Source: Sindora glabra (Eukaryota; Streptophyta; Magnoliopsida; Fabales; Fabaceae). From it: DNA of 64,000 bases. This document shows positions 12,639 through 24,528 of the stretch, piece by piece. The translations under genes were made by a program, and so were the position numbers. The stretch is from positions 4,767,343 through 4,831,342 of the forward strand of contig CM035227.1 in assembly GCA_020226215.1 (NCBI GenBank). The letters run 5' to 3'. The notes below the pieces were generated by a model. The model worked only from the letters and a program-made list of their open reading frames with translations. It was not told the origin of the DNA and did no database searches. Numbering within the stretch: the first letter of the stretch is position 1; the number at the start of each line of letters is the position of its first letter.

Positions 12639-14199
12639 ACAAATAAAATAACCATGCATTTTCCGTGTGATGCAGGGCAGCTCTCACGTATCTTTTGTGT
12701 GATACATGGGATATTCTTTTTTTTTTTCAATTATGAAATAAAAATATATGTATTTATTTTTTTATTTTACAAATAAATATTATTAAAAATTATAAATTAA
12801 TATAGTATGTGTGGTCAAAAATAATGAGAAGTAAAAAAATAAAAATATATACAAATATCATTAATAAATTATTAACATTTATTTTATTCCTATATTTCAT
12901 TCTCTACTTTTATTTTAACATCCTTTAGAAAAAATGAGTTTAACTATGAATCTCACATTCTTTAATAAATAATGAAATATTTTCATATTTTCAAACCTTC
13001 TACAATGATAATTTTATTACATATTTAAATATGTTTTTATACAAAAACATTAGTAATCATATCACTTTACTGGGTGGGTGAATAGGCTTTTCCTTTATAC
13101 GACTTAGCATACAGATCTATTATATTAACGTAACTAATTATATATTATCATGAAATCCCTGTTTCTATCAAAAATTAAAGATAAAGAATTATCATTTCAT
13201 AATAAGGTTGAATCTTCAATATCATATGCATCGTCAATCTTAAAAAAAAATTATAAATAAACTTAAATGTTTCTCAAAAACTTTTCTATTATCTAATAGT
13301 CCTATAATACTAAAGTTTCAATTCAATCACTTTTATATGGACTATCTTGATCAATTTTTATCATTGAATGAAATACAATCATATAAAAAAAGTAAACCTT
13401 TATTTTTATATAAAAATATAGTAGAAGATTAATTTTCATTATGTATATGCAAAGGTTTTTGGAAAACTTACATGAATTATATAAAAAGAAAATTATCAAA
13501 CAGTATTAATACTAAAATTTAACTTACATTAATTTATCTTTTACACCAAAAATTTGATTATGTCTTTTGTGGAAATATTCTTTTAATTTATTTCTGTTTG
13601 TTTCTTGAAAAAAATTATCTTCAAAGAATTTTTATATAAAATATATAATATACCAATTCATTTAAAATTTTCCTCATTATAACCAAACCAAATGGACAAT
13701 TATCTTGCGTAATTATTTACATTAACTTGGTAATACCGTTGGCTGCCATCATCACCTTTTTATCGATAATAACTATTAATTATTACCCATTATCAATTAT
13801 TATTATTGATTATTATATACTATTATTGGTGACTCAATTTTTAATAAAAATATTTTAAGTGATCTAAAAATATTTTTAAAAATATATGAAACAATTAAAA
13901 TAATATTACAACATTAGTATATTTTTTATTAAACTAGACATAAAAATATTTTAAAATATTAAGATTCCCAATAACATTTGATCTTGTAAACCAAATGTCA
14001 TCATAAGTGCTGATCTCGGTAAAATCATTATTTAAAAATATTAAATTATCAATTTTTTCAAATTAATTTATTAAGAACTAATCAATTAGTTAAATCAATC
14101 TTTTATCAAACACTTAAGATAACTTGTTAACTAAATTAATCAATCAAAACATGTCAAATAAACTAAAAGATGGAGAAAAAGTCATTTTTCAAACATCCC
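12639..14199. other. AT-rich intergenic DNA
   Basis: No gene was seen. Around 14040-14200 a cycle of aatcaatta, tatcaaacactta and caaacatcccc words suggests another MITE whose end abuts the open frame at 14200-14580. Confidence 0.5.
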
Positions 14200-14580
14200 C
14201 TAAAGCATAACACGGTGGGAGGAACAGCGCCAATAGCTCCTTAGTACTGAAACGCTCACAGCCTCTACTTCAGTCTTGTTAAATGAGCTAAACAAATTAC
14301 AGAACCCAAATCCCAAAGCAGTTACTCTCGCGGGTAAGGTCCTTATTGAGCCTCCTAAACCATCATGAAGATGGGATAATCTTTTTTTAAGTGGATCCAA
14401 TCTCACTTGCGGAAAATTAATCTCTTTCAGTCTTTTGGCAATTGATACAAGTTTCCAAAACAAAACGTTGAAGTTTATGATCGGAGAAACTCCAAAAACA
14501 CCATGCTTAGCTGCACGCACTGCAATAGGGTTTTTGTGTTTCCTAAGACCATGCATGCATGCATTCCATTTCTTTACCAC
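14200..14580 (-). pseudogene. 126-codon open frame, possible gene relic
   Basis: This is the longest open frame outside the four genes, in a stretch clearly richer in GC than its flanks. It starts MVKKWNACMHGLRKHKN, and near its end reads TEVEAVSVSVLRS before SYWRC. In the neighbouring frame the text after VLRS continues LLALFLPP. The composite ending EVEAVSVSVLRS-LLALFLPP resembles the C-terminus of plant DUF241 (BPS1-like) proteins, which would imply a one-frame slip. The upstream half shows no family I can name. A TATA-like tract lies at about 14683-14695. It could be a decayed DUF241-type fragment, an orphan gene, or a chance frame. Confidence 0.3.
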
Positions 14581-15747
14581 CTAACTTGTTTGTCTTATTA
14601 ATTTACCACTCTCCCACCCTCTATTCCCTCACAATATTTCTATCCTCTTGGCTTCCTAAAGCAAATAATAATTTCTTTCATATTTAAATATATAATTGAT
14701 CAATAAATTTTTAAACACGAAACATATATATAGAGAGAGAGAAAAGATAGGAAATTATTCCAATGTATATCTCATGAAATAATGTGGAGTTGGATGGAAA
14801 AAAAATATTCTTTTCAGGAACCTATAATTAACTAAGAAAACCACTTATAAAAAAAAACATTTCAAAAGGGGCCAAAATTAACACTTTTATTAAATGAATT
14901 CCCACCCTTTGGGCTTCAAGTGGCTCGACAAACTTAATATTAAATTATTAAATTCGATTACTAGATAACATGGAAACAAGCAAATTGGATATCATCTTGA
15001 TTTCCCAAAGAAACAATATTTGGACAATTGTTGACTTCAGTTCCTTTTTAAGAGAATTTTATTTATTTATTTATTATTTTAGGAAATTTAGATTACACTC
15101 TTTCTATTTTTTAAGGTTTTTTATAAAAAAAATTATCCCTATTTATTTGCTATTTTAGAAAATCAAAATTATATTTACGATTTTATTTCAAATATTTAGC
15201 CTACTATTAACAACTTTACTTATTGATTGATTTTTAATAAAGGATATATTATTAACCTTATTTATTTTCTTTCTAAATTTTTATGTATTAACCTTAATTA
15301 AGCGCCAGTTAAAAAGAATAGAGAAAATATTTATTATTTTTTAAATATTATATTCTCTACTATTTTAATGAATAGTCAATAATTTTAGAAATATTTCATA
15401 AAAATTATATTGATAAATTAAAATTTTTTTCGTTTAAAATTGAGGTTACCTATGACCTTCCTTAATTTTTATACATTTACTTAAACGAAATTTCTAGAGG
15501 AATGGATGGAATATATAATAAATATCATAAACCAAGTGTGACCATAGTTTAATGGGTCATAAAACCTCAGAGTTAATCTATGCAACATTTACACACTTAG
15601 ACCGTAAAAATAAAATTAATTAGACGCCAACTACAAGAAATATCATCGGAGAAAAAACTAGCTACCCATGTGGTAGTAAATTCTGTTGCATGGTTTTCTT
15701 ATGGATATAGAAGCTAATTTTATCGGGAAAGAAAAGCCACTAAGAGT

Positions 15748-16247
15748 GGGAAAAAAATATAAAATACTACTTTTAATTACAAAATAGTTAAATTTTGTCT
15801 CTTTTAATTTTATAAATTTAAATATTATTTTCTTAAATTCTATAAAACTTAAAAATTAACACTTATCGCCAATTTAATTTATCATTTTATTAAATATAAA
15901 TTTTTTATAATCTTTTTAAACAAGAATTACATACTAATTTATTTTGTTATTTTTTCACAAATAATTTTTATGTTATATAATTAATATAAATTAAATTAGA
16001 TATATTAAGTTTTAATTAAATAATATAAAATAAGTTATAAAATTATATGTGAGTAAATGATGAAATAAATTAATATATTATGATATCGTAATTCTTACTT
16101 AAAGAGTTTATTGAAAAATAGTTAATTAAGTTGACAATAATAATGAATGTTAATTTTAAATTTTGTAAATTATAAAGGATGATTTTTAAATTCTCAAGGG
16201 TAAAACTCAATCACCAAAAATTAAAGAGTGTACTATGTATTTTTCCC
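15748..16247. mobile_element. 500-bp inverted-end element, short relative of the 7-9 kb foldback
   Basis: It begins GGGAAAAAAATATAAAATAC and ends as the reverse complement (GTATTTTTCCC), with homology continuing inward on both sides. The interior resembles the foldback arms at 7.0-9.1 kb (compare the taagttataaaattatatg stretch). The 9-bp flanks actaagagt and attaagata agree at six positions, a possible decayed target duplication of the Mutator kind. No coding content. Confidence 0.65.
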
Positions 16248-17596
16248 ATTAAGATATAAATGAACAAATGAAGTTGCTTTCATATACATGAGTGCAGAAT
16301 TCAATTGGCAGTGGATCAAAATGTTGTTATGTTGGAGGAATGAATTATTTGTGTTGATTTACATCAAATTTCAAACACTTTCGTGGAGTTTAACAATATC
16401 TTGCTGATTTGTTAGTGATTTTTTTTTGTTCATATTAGATCTTTTGTCATGAAGTAAGATTGATTACCTGCTTATTAATATTTGTGTTAAATTTAAGTTT
16501 AAAGTATGGGAAAATTTTGATATAAGTACCTATATAAATTGTGATAATTCATATAAAGGTTTGAAAGGAATATAGAAAAATTGACCAATAAAAAATTGTG
16601 AGATTATAAATGAGAGCATTTATATACATTATTCTATCTTTATAGTGAATCTCACGATTTTTTCCCTAGTATTTTTTTTCTAGAGTTTAAGATTTTCATA
16701 TTAAATTATTTGTGTATATATTATTAAAATCTTTTATCTATTTTAACAGTCGTTCTTCAATACTCCCTTCAAATAAGAAGTACCAACCTACCTCTATAAC
16801 TTTTTACACAGATCTTAATTTTTTATAAAAATTTGTAATTTCATCCATAAAATTTACAATTTTTACGGAGAGATTCTAACATTTTTGTATTGCAAATGTT
16901 ATTGTTTATATTGTAAGATAATATTAAAAAATTATAAAATTTATATAGAAAGTGGCACTCTATAATTTATGTTACTTATGAAAAATTAAAAATTTTATGA
17001 AAATTTTTTATAAAATTTGTAAAAAGATGTATACAGACTGTTTCAAATCGAGGTAGTACCAAATAATTGCCTTGTTTTAATATGTCTTATACGTGTATTT
17101 GGAGAGAAATATTTTCTAACACCAGCATCCACTTTCTTTTAGGATTTTGTAAGAAATAATGTGCTACAATTTTGTGAGTAATCCATGAAGATCTCAGGAT
17201 CGTACTACTACGGCATAACAACTTGAATGGCACCAGATTCTCCATTACATTTTATTAATTATCCAAAATTTGTACGGAACAAACATCTGTCCAACTGTTG
17301 GAAACAAATCCTGGCCCGCTCTAATATTTCCCAAAGTTGATCCAAAAAATCTCCAGACTTTGAAATAGTTCCCAAGTAAGAGAATAATAATAATGATAAT
17401 ATAAACAAAAAACACATTTTAGCTGGTAATTTAGCATGTATTGACATTTGATGTTATTTTAAAAATATTATTTTTAACCATATATAAATTTCAAACTTTA
17501 TATAATATGTATACTTTAAATAAATTATCATTATGAGAATTAAAAAAAAAACACACGTTTTATAAGTATAGAAAATAGCACATCAATGTAAAAGGT
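16248..17596. other. AT-rich intergenic DNA
   Basis: No supportable gene. A 62-codon minus frame (17447-17259) starts with a hydrophobic stretch (MCFLFILSLLLFSYLG) but has no family match. Confidence 0.45.
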
Positions 17597-18225
17597 TAAG
17601 GGTATGTTTGTTGTTGTTTTCTGTTTTTTGTTTTTAAAACAATTTTATGAAATAGGTTTTAAAAATAGCTTTTAAAAACAATAAGAAAAAGAAAGTGTTT
17701 GGTAAGTTATTTTAAAAATAATCTTGAATTATAATAATATAGTTAATGAAGTGTGTTTTAAAAATAGAAAATTTGTTTTCTTATTTTTAAAACATATGTT
17801 TTGAAAATAGTTTTTAAAAAGAAGAAAATACTTAAACAAATAAATTTTTTATTATTTTATTTTTAAAAACAATTACTGTTTTTAAAAACAGTTTCCAAAC
17901 AAAGTCTAAGAGCCTATTTATTTGTGTTTTATGTTTTTTGTTTTTAAAAAAGTCTTATAAAATAGGTTTTAAAAATAGTTTTTAAAAATAATGAGAAAAA
18001 GAAAGTGTTTGATAAGTTATTTTGAAAATACTCTTGAATTATAATAATACCAGTATATTTTGAAAAAAAAATAAAAAAAACTTAAAATTGTTCTTATTTT
18101 CTTATTTTTAAAATACATATTTTGAAAATATTTTTTAAAAATAAAAAAATACTTAAATAAATAGATTCTTTTATTTTTAAAAATTGAAAACTGCTTTTAA
18201 AAATAATTTTCAAACAGACTCTAAG
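17597..18225. mobile_element. Two MITE-like copies in tandem
   Basis: Copy 1 (17597-17909) and copy 2 (17907-18225) are alike along their whole length: both carry ttttgtttttaaaa near the start, gagaaaaagaaagtgtttg or taagaaaaagaaagtgtttg in the middle, and aaacagtttccaaac or aataattttcaaac at the end. Each has ends rich in TTTTTAAAA that can pair as inverted repeats. The word taag borders both copies and is shared at the junction. This is a common plant hAT-like MITE type, judged from sequence style only. Confidence 0.65.
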
Positions 18226-19109
18226 TCACCATTTTGCAGGTTTCTACTATTACTATAGCACTCTCACGGTAATATAACTCGCAACTTCATCGTCACTCGC
18301 ATTCTCACTTGACAGCAGATGATTCAAAATTCATTGTGCCGGTCCCTGTAGGATAGCAATCAAAGATTTGATGCTTTGTAATTTTATGAGTCAAAGCTCC
18401 AACGAACAATGCGAGTGATGTTAACAAATATTAAACAAGAAAATGTGAAAGCGGTAATGATTAATCGAGCAATCATGATTCATGTGTATATATATGGTGA
18501 AAAGGCAATACTTTCGGATTTACTCGAATCCTAAAAGCAATCCCAAAAGTTTCTCCTTTATCCTCACGTCCGGCCTCATCATTTTTTTTTTCCTTATCTT
18601 CCATCAAAAGGATTGCCTTTAACAAAGTTCAACTCCATTTTTGTTTTAAGTTTGATTGCGTAAATTTCTATACTATCAATAGATAAAAAAATTTTCATAA
18701 TTAATAAATAGAAATAGATACATCATTAAAAAATAGAAATTAAAAAATTTTATCAATAACAAAAGAATTTTAATAATTTTAGATTAATATACAAATAAAT
18801 AATAATATAAAATTGATTCACACAAATCAGATTTAAATCTTTTTCCTATACATAGTGGTATAAAGGAGTTAAAATATTTATGAGCAACTTAGCATCAATT
18901 TATAAAAAAAAATTTGATTTAATTTAATTTTAAATAAATTGAACTTGATTAATGTACAATATAAGTTTCAATTTCTTATTAATTGACTTGTACTATATCT
19001 GAACCTAAATGAACCTAATTATAAAATATTTTTATTTTATGTTATATTTAAATAATATAATATAATATGTAAAGAATAAAATACTACCACAATAATAACA
19101 AAACTTTAT
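18226..19109. other. Intergenic, partly higher GC
   Basis: 18240-18620 is richer in GC than its surroundings, but no frame, RNA or repeat was recognised in it. The rest is AT-rich. Confidence 0.45.
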
Positions 19110-20765
19110 CCTACTAAATAAAATCGATTACATGGATTGTACGATGCTATTATACTCTATTCGAGACCAAATTTGCAGAAACATTATTCAGCAAGAGATC
19201 CCTTTTTATAATTTCTTCCAATACCCTCTTTAACCTCCTTTTATATTTTTTCATAAAATTAAAGATTATGTGATTAATACTTTTCACTAATGCCTCGAGT
19301 GACCTTTTTTATATATATCCAAATCACATTAACTGATTTTTTATCACTTTCTTCTTAATAGGTGTCATACCAATACTCCTTCATATATATTTATTTCGTA
19401 TCTTGTCATTTCTTATATAACTGCATATCTATCTTAACATTGTCATTTTTACTACCTCCATTTTTTACTCTTATTATTCCTTTAAAGTCTAACATTCACT
19501 ACCATAAAATATAACTAATCGTATAGCAATTTGATAGAACTTTCTTTTAAATTTAGTAGGTACTTTGTAATTATAAATAATCCTTAATACCTTTCTTCAT
19601 TTTAACCATTCAGCTTCTATCCTATATAAGATATCTCTATTAATTTTTCTATCGCTTTGTAATATTGACTCTAGATACTTAAATTTAAACACTTGTGATA
19701 TGACATGCTCTTCATTCTTACCTCCAAATCATTTCTATTTTACTTCTTGTTAAATTTGCAGTACATGAATTTTGTCTTGTTCCTACTCAAGCAAAAACCC
19801 TTTGATTCCAATACTTGTCTTCAAAGCTCAAGTTTATAATTAATCTCTTCTCTTTATTCCTTAATGAAAACTATATCATCCTCAAATAGCATACATTTAG
19901 GGATAATTTCTTGTATGTCCCTAATAAGAACATTCAAAATTAAATTAAATAAGTAAGAACTCAAGACTAAAACTTGATACAGATCTATCCTTATAGAAAA
20001 GTCCTTTATCTCACCTCTAGAAGCTCTTACATATCCCGTATAACACAAATATATGTCATACGAACTCCTTTCTTTTTCAAAACCTTTCACAACACTTTTT
20101 TTAGTACTCGATCATAGGCTTTTTCCAGGTCAATAAAAATCATATGTAGGTCTCTTTCTTTACTCTGATATCTTTCCGTCAACCCCCGTAGAAAATAAAT
20201 AACCTCATTGTAGACCTTTTTGACATAAATGCAAATTAATTTTCTGCAATCATAATCTCGTCTCTTAATCTGTACTCAATCACTTTTTTCTATAATTTTA
20301 TAATGTGGCTCATAAGTTTTATCCCTCAATATTTTGTACAATTCTGAATATTTCTTTTATTCTTATATATAAGTACTAAAATACTTCTCCTCCACTCATT
20401 TAATATTTTCTTAGACTTTAAAATCTTATTAAATAGCTTGATGAGCTAAAAGATACTCAACTCTCCTAAATATTTCTAAACTTCAATAAGAATACCATTT
20501 AAACCAACGGCTTTACCATTATCCATCCTTTTAAGAGCTTCTTTCACTTCCTCAACTCGAATCCTGCAATAATAAACTAAATTTTGTTCACCCTTATGAA
20601 TTTCTAATCATTCCATATCCTTAGTCAATTCTTGCCCGTCATTAAAAAACTTATAAAAGTACCTTTCTCATCTTTTTTTAAATATCTTTATCAGTGAGCA
20701 GAACTTATCCTTTTTTATCTTTAATACATCTTATTTGGTCTAAATCTCTTAATACACCTTATTAA
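19110..20765 (-). mobile_element. RTE-type non-LTR retrotransposon (LINE) relic, 5'-truncated, with many stops
   Basis: Read on the minus strand, pieces of a LINE reverse transcriptase appear in the right order but in shifting frames. Near 20750-20470 they read RDLDQIRCIKD, then VKEALKRMDNGKAVGLNG. At 20090-19854 comes the one longer open stretch, ending CMLFEDDIVFIKE, the palm motif that normally reads (F/Y)ADD and here reads FEDD. At about 19260-19125 comes the 3' tail KRRLKRVLEEIIKRDLLLNN to HVIDF, the typical end of plant RTE polyproteins (usually WRKRIHVAD). Many stops and frameshifts make it a dead copy. No target-site duplication was identified, and both ends are approximate. The family call rests on the order of recognisable blocks. 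Confidence 0.82.
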
Positions 20766-23320
20766 CACCTTAAAATAAATAAAATTTATACTAAGGTTTT
20801 AATAAATATAAATAATATATAATAAATAAAAATTATGCTTATTTGTGATATGAAATTGATTTCAAACTTGAATATGTTAAGTTTGATAAGAAATTGAAAT
20901 TAAACAATGTATAATTTGTTTAAATTGAAATAAGCTCACTTACATTCAAGTTCAATTCGGATTTGACTTTGAATGTTTTAGGATAAAAAATAAATTCGTT
21001 TATTACTATCCAGTTCAAATTCAAATACGTAGATATTCAATTCCACTTGTTTGTTTGAACTTAAACGTATACAGAAGGAGTTGAAATCAAACTTTTTATC
21101 TTAACACAAAACCACAAATAAATTATTATGCGGGTTTAGGGTCTAGGACAAATGCGCCTACTCTTTTAGAAGTTGCACAAATAAATTATGTGTATATATA
21201 TATATATTTGTATACAAAAATCGAGATTGATATATAAAGATAGTCGATGTTTTACGCATTCAACTTCCAAAAACAATCATATCCCTTAGGGCCCCGCAGG
21301 AGCATGAAACATTTCATCCATGATTGCTTGCATTTTGGATACAATGAAGGAGGCCCACTGGAGCTCTATCAGTTAAGGCCCATGGGCATATAATGTGCTA
21401 CCGCTGACCCGTCACCAAGAAAAGGAGTGAACCAATGATTTAATTCTTAAAAGAATAAATAAATATCAGATCAAATTTACTTTAAAATTATATTTTACAT
21501 TATTTTTTTTTTAATTTTACATCAAATCCAACTTAACGTTGCTTTCTCCATTTGAAATCAAATGTGGCAATTTATTTTGCTTACACGACTCCATTTTAGT
21601 CATTGAAAAATATAAGTTACACTATTAAAATTTTCTCAAAATGATATTTTATATCCGATAAATACATTTGATCTGAAATGATAGTAGTATGTGGAAATTG
21701 AAGTATAAAGCGGTGATGAGGTTGGTCGGAAAGGAGGTGACGGCTCCCATGGAGTATAGAGTACTAAAAAATATATATACATCGAAGGTAAAATCTGTCA
21801 TTCAATCTGAATTTTTTATATTCATTAAATTTAATTTTATAAATATATCTCATCACCGTATATTCAATTGATAGTTTTTTATTTACATTCGAAACTCAAT
21901 TTAAGATTTTATTTTTGCTGCATGTAGAACTGATATAGCAGAAAATCAACTCAGCCTCACAACAACCCCATCATCAATAAATGGCAATACCGTCGATAGC
22001 AGTTGGAGGGACTGCCTAAATAGAGTTTGATGGTAAAATGTCCAGTGACATAGGCTGGTGGGCATCAGGTGAAGACTGATCGAAAAGGAGTGAGGCCAAG
22101 GAAAGAAGGTTTTGTGTTTTGATATAAATTGTAAAAAAGATGTATTTTAACCGCATTAATTAAGTAATGCATTTTGTTCACATATAAGCACATTATTTAC
22201 ATACAAGGTTTGGATATGTCTACCATTAGAGCAGGTGTTTAATTAATACATATTAAACAACTAAAGTAACAAAAATATAATGTGAAATATATTTCCATAA
22301 TTCTAGAATCCAATTAAGTAAAGTTGTCGCAACAATGAATAAAATATGGGATATAAATTTTATCACAAGCTAAATCAATTTTTTATTTATCAAGATATAT
22401 AATACAACAATAAGTAATTTATTTATTTTTCAAAATAGTTATTATTAAAGTTCTAATTTATCTAAAAGACGTCAAATAATTAACATAGTAAAAGTGAAAG
22501 CTTTAATTCAATTAAATGTACTTATATTGGAGTAAAATATATTTTTGATGGAAACCTCGTATAAGTATGTAAAATTTTATCTTTCAAAGACTAAAATAAT
22601 GATTTAATCAAAGAAAAAAAAACGGAAATGCTAACTGTCTCCCTAGGCCAATGATTATGCTGTAGTTATTAGTTCTCAATTCATTAAATTTAAAATTAAT
22701 AGCAAAATTTTATTTAATAATCTCCCAATTCATTTTTAAGCATTATTTATGGTTAATACACGAAAATTAAATAATATAATAAATAACCTTAATTTAAGAG
22801 AGATAAATTATAATTTACTAATATATCATCAACTAAAAGTTTACTAATAAATAAAATTATTGAACATCTATTGAAATAAAAGGGGTAATATTTGAAAAAA
22901 ATAATAAATATAATCTTAATTTTTTTAACATGACAAATAAATAAAAATATTTTTTTAAATAACACTTAAAAAGGAATGAAAGGAATATTTTATTCATACG
23001 TTTAATATCACAATTGATAGTGGGATCTCATTTAAGAGAATATATTAAATAAGTTGAGTGTTTTTATGTGAGAGATGAGAGGAGTGAATAATGATTATTA
23101 AATATAATACGAATGGTTAATATTAAAACATTAATGAAGGTCACATAACTAATTAAAATGGTCATATGATCACTTAAAAAAAGTTATATAATTTTATGTA
23201 TTATTTACAATCCTTCAATGTTTAATCTAACAGGTAAACATTCCTCTTACTTAATATATTCCCTCTCATTTAATATTTTATTCTTCATTTTAGTAGAATC
23301 ACATTTACATTTAATGTAAC
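20766..23320. other. AT-rich intergenic DNA with small GC-richer patches
   Basis: Patches at 21240-21430, 21690-21790 and 21950-22110 stand out in composition, but none gives a recognisable frame. The 60-codon frame at 21689-21871 is the longest and has no family match. Confidence 0.45.
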
Positions 23321-23652
23321 AACTGTGGTTATAGTTGTAATCACTGTATCTAACCATCTAAATGCATGAAGTCCTAGCATTTTCCTGAGATTCATGTTAA
23401 TCAATAGTCAAATGCTATATCTAGTTATCCAAATGCATGAGATTTTTGCATTTTCATAAAATTCACACTAATCAATGCCAAATGTTGTATCTAACCATTC
23501 AAATATGTAGGCCTTCCTCGTTTTCATCGGATTCACACTAATTAATGGTCAAATTGCATCTAACAATCTAAATGGATGAAATTCCTTACATTTGCTTAAG
23601 TTCCTTGCCAATTAATAGCCAAATGCAGTAATTGCAGTTGTGATTACTGCAT
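23321..23652. mobile_element. MITE with an internal array of four ~70-bp tandem copies
   Basis: Four imperfect copies start at 23346, 23417, 23487 and 23556, each opening with (g/a)(t/c)atcta and closing near caaatg. The array is framed on the left by aactgtggttatagttgtaatcactg and on the right by the near palindrome tgcagtaattgcagttgtgattactgca. The frame looks like terminal inverted repeats. No coding content. Confidence 0.7.
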
Positions 23653-24528
23653 CAATTGATTCTTTTTATCTCTCTCTTAATTAATAATATTTTCTTTTTC
23701 TTTTTCTTTATTTAATATTCTATTAAAATAATATAATATATTAAATTGAGATTCAGTTAATAAATATTGAAATAATACAAATGAGAGTGTTAATGTCTGA
23801 TCATTATATCTAAAACCGAGCAACACCATTGACTGATGAATAGACATTCGTTAAGCTGACTGAACAACATTTGCTTCACTAACTTGCTATTACCCCATCC
23901 TTGGTGTAAGAGAAAATGATACAAGAGCAGACAACATATAATATGGGATCCTAGTAAGCAGAACAGGCGTTGTCCCTTCGGTTTTCGATAATATAGATGT
24001 TTTTGCATGAAAATTTTGAACAATCAAAAATACATGTTTTGAAGCATGTCGCAGCAATTCACGGGAACCACCCCTTCTCCAAACATAAGCAGTAACAATA
24101 CAAGAATACATCTGCAATAGCTTCCATTAGACCAGATATCTGTGTACGGTCTTGAATTTGGTCCGGAACTGAAAAATAACTAAGCAAAGTAATATAAAAT
24201 TATCCTTCATTCATTAACCCAATCAAATTTGTTCAAAGGCCTCATCAGCGTACAACAACAACATATCACGAAGTAAAGGAAGAAACCGATGAGCACAACA
24301 AGACAAACAACAGGTGAAGGAGCATTGAAGTCAAAGAAGAATGAAGAGACTACAGAAATTAAAATCCCTAGCCCTACTAATGCACAACAAATTATGATAT
24401 GCAGATGGCAACAGATGCAACAACGCCAGTTTGATCCGCAGGCAGACTGAGAAGATCAGACTTCACAAAAGCAAGTGGAATGGGTAGCAAGGCCGAAGGA
24501 CCGAGATTCATCTAATATATAATATAAT
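23653..24528. other. 3' flank of the CAR gene
   Basis: This contains the 3' UTR of the minus-strand CAR gene (just left of 24529). Two overlapping minus frames around 23790-24117 carry no recognisable domain. 24130-24460 is of normal genic composition and may be transcribed. Confidence 0.4.
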
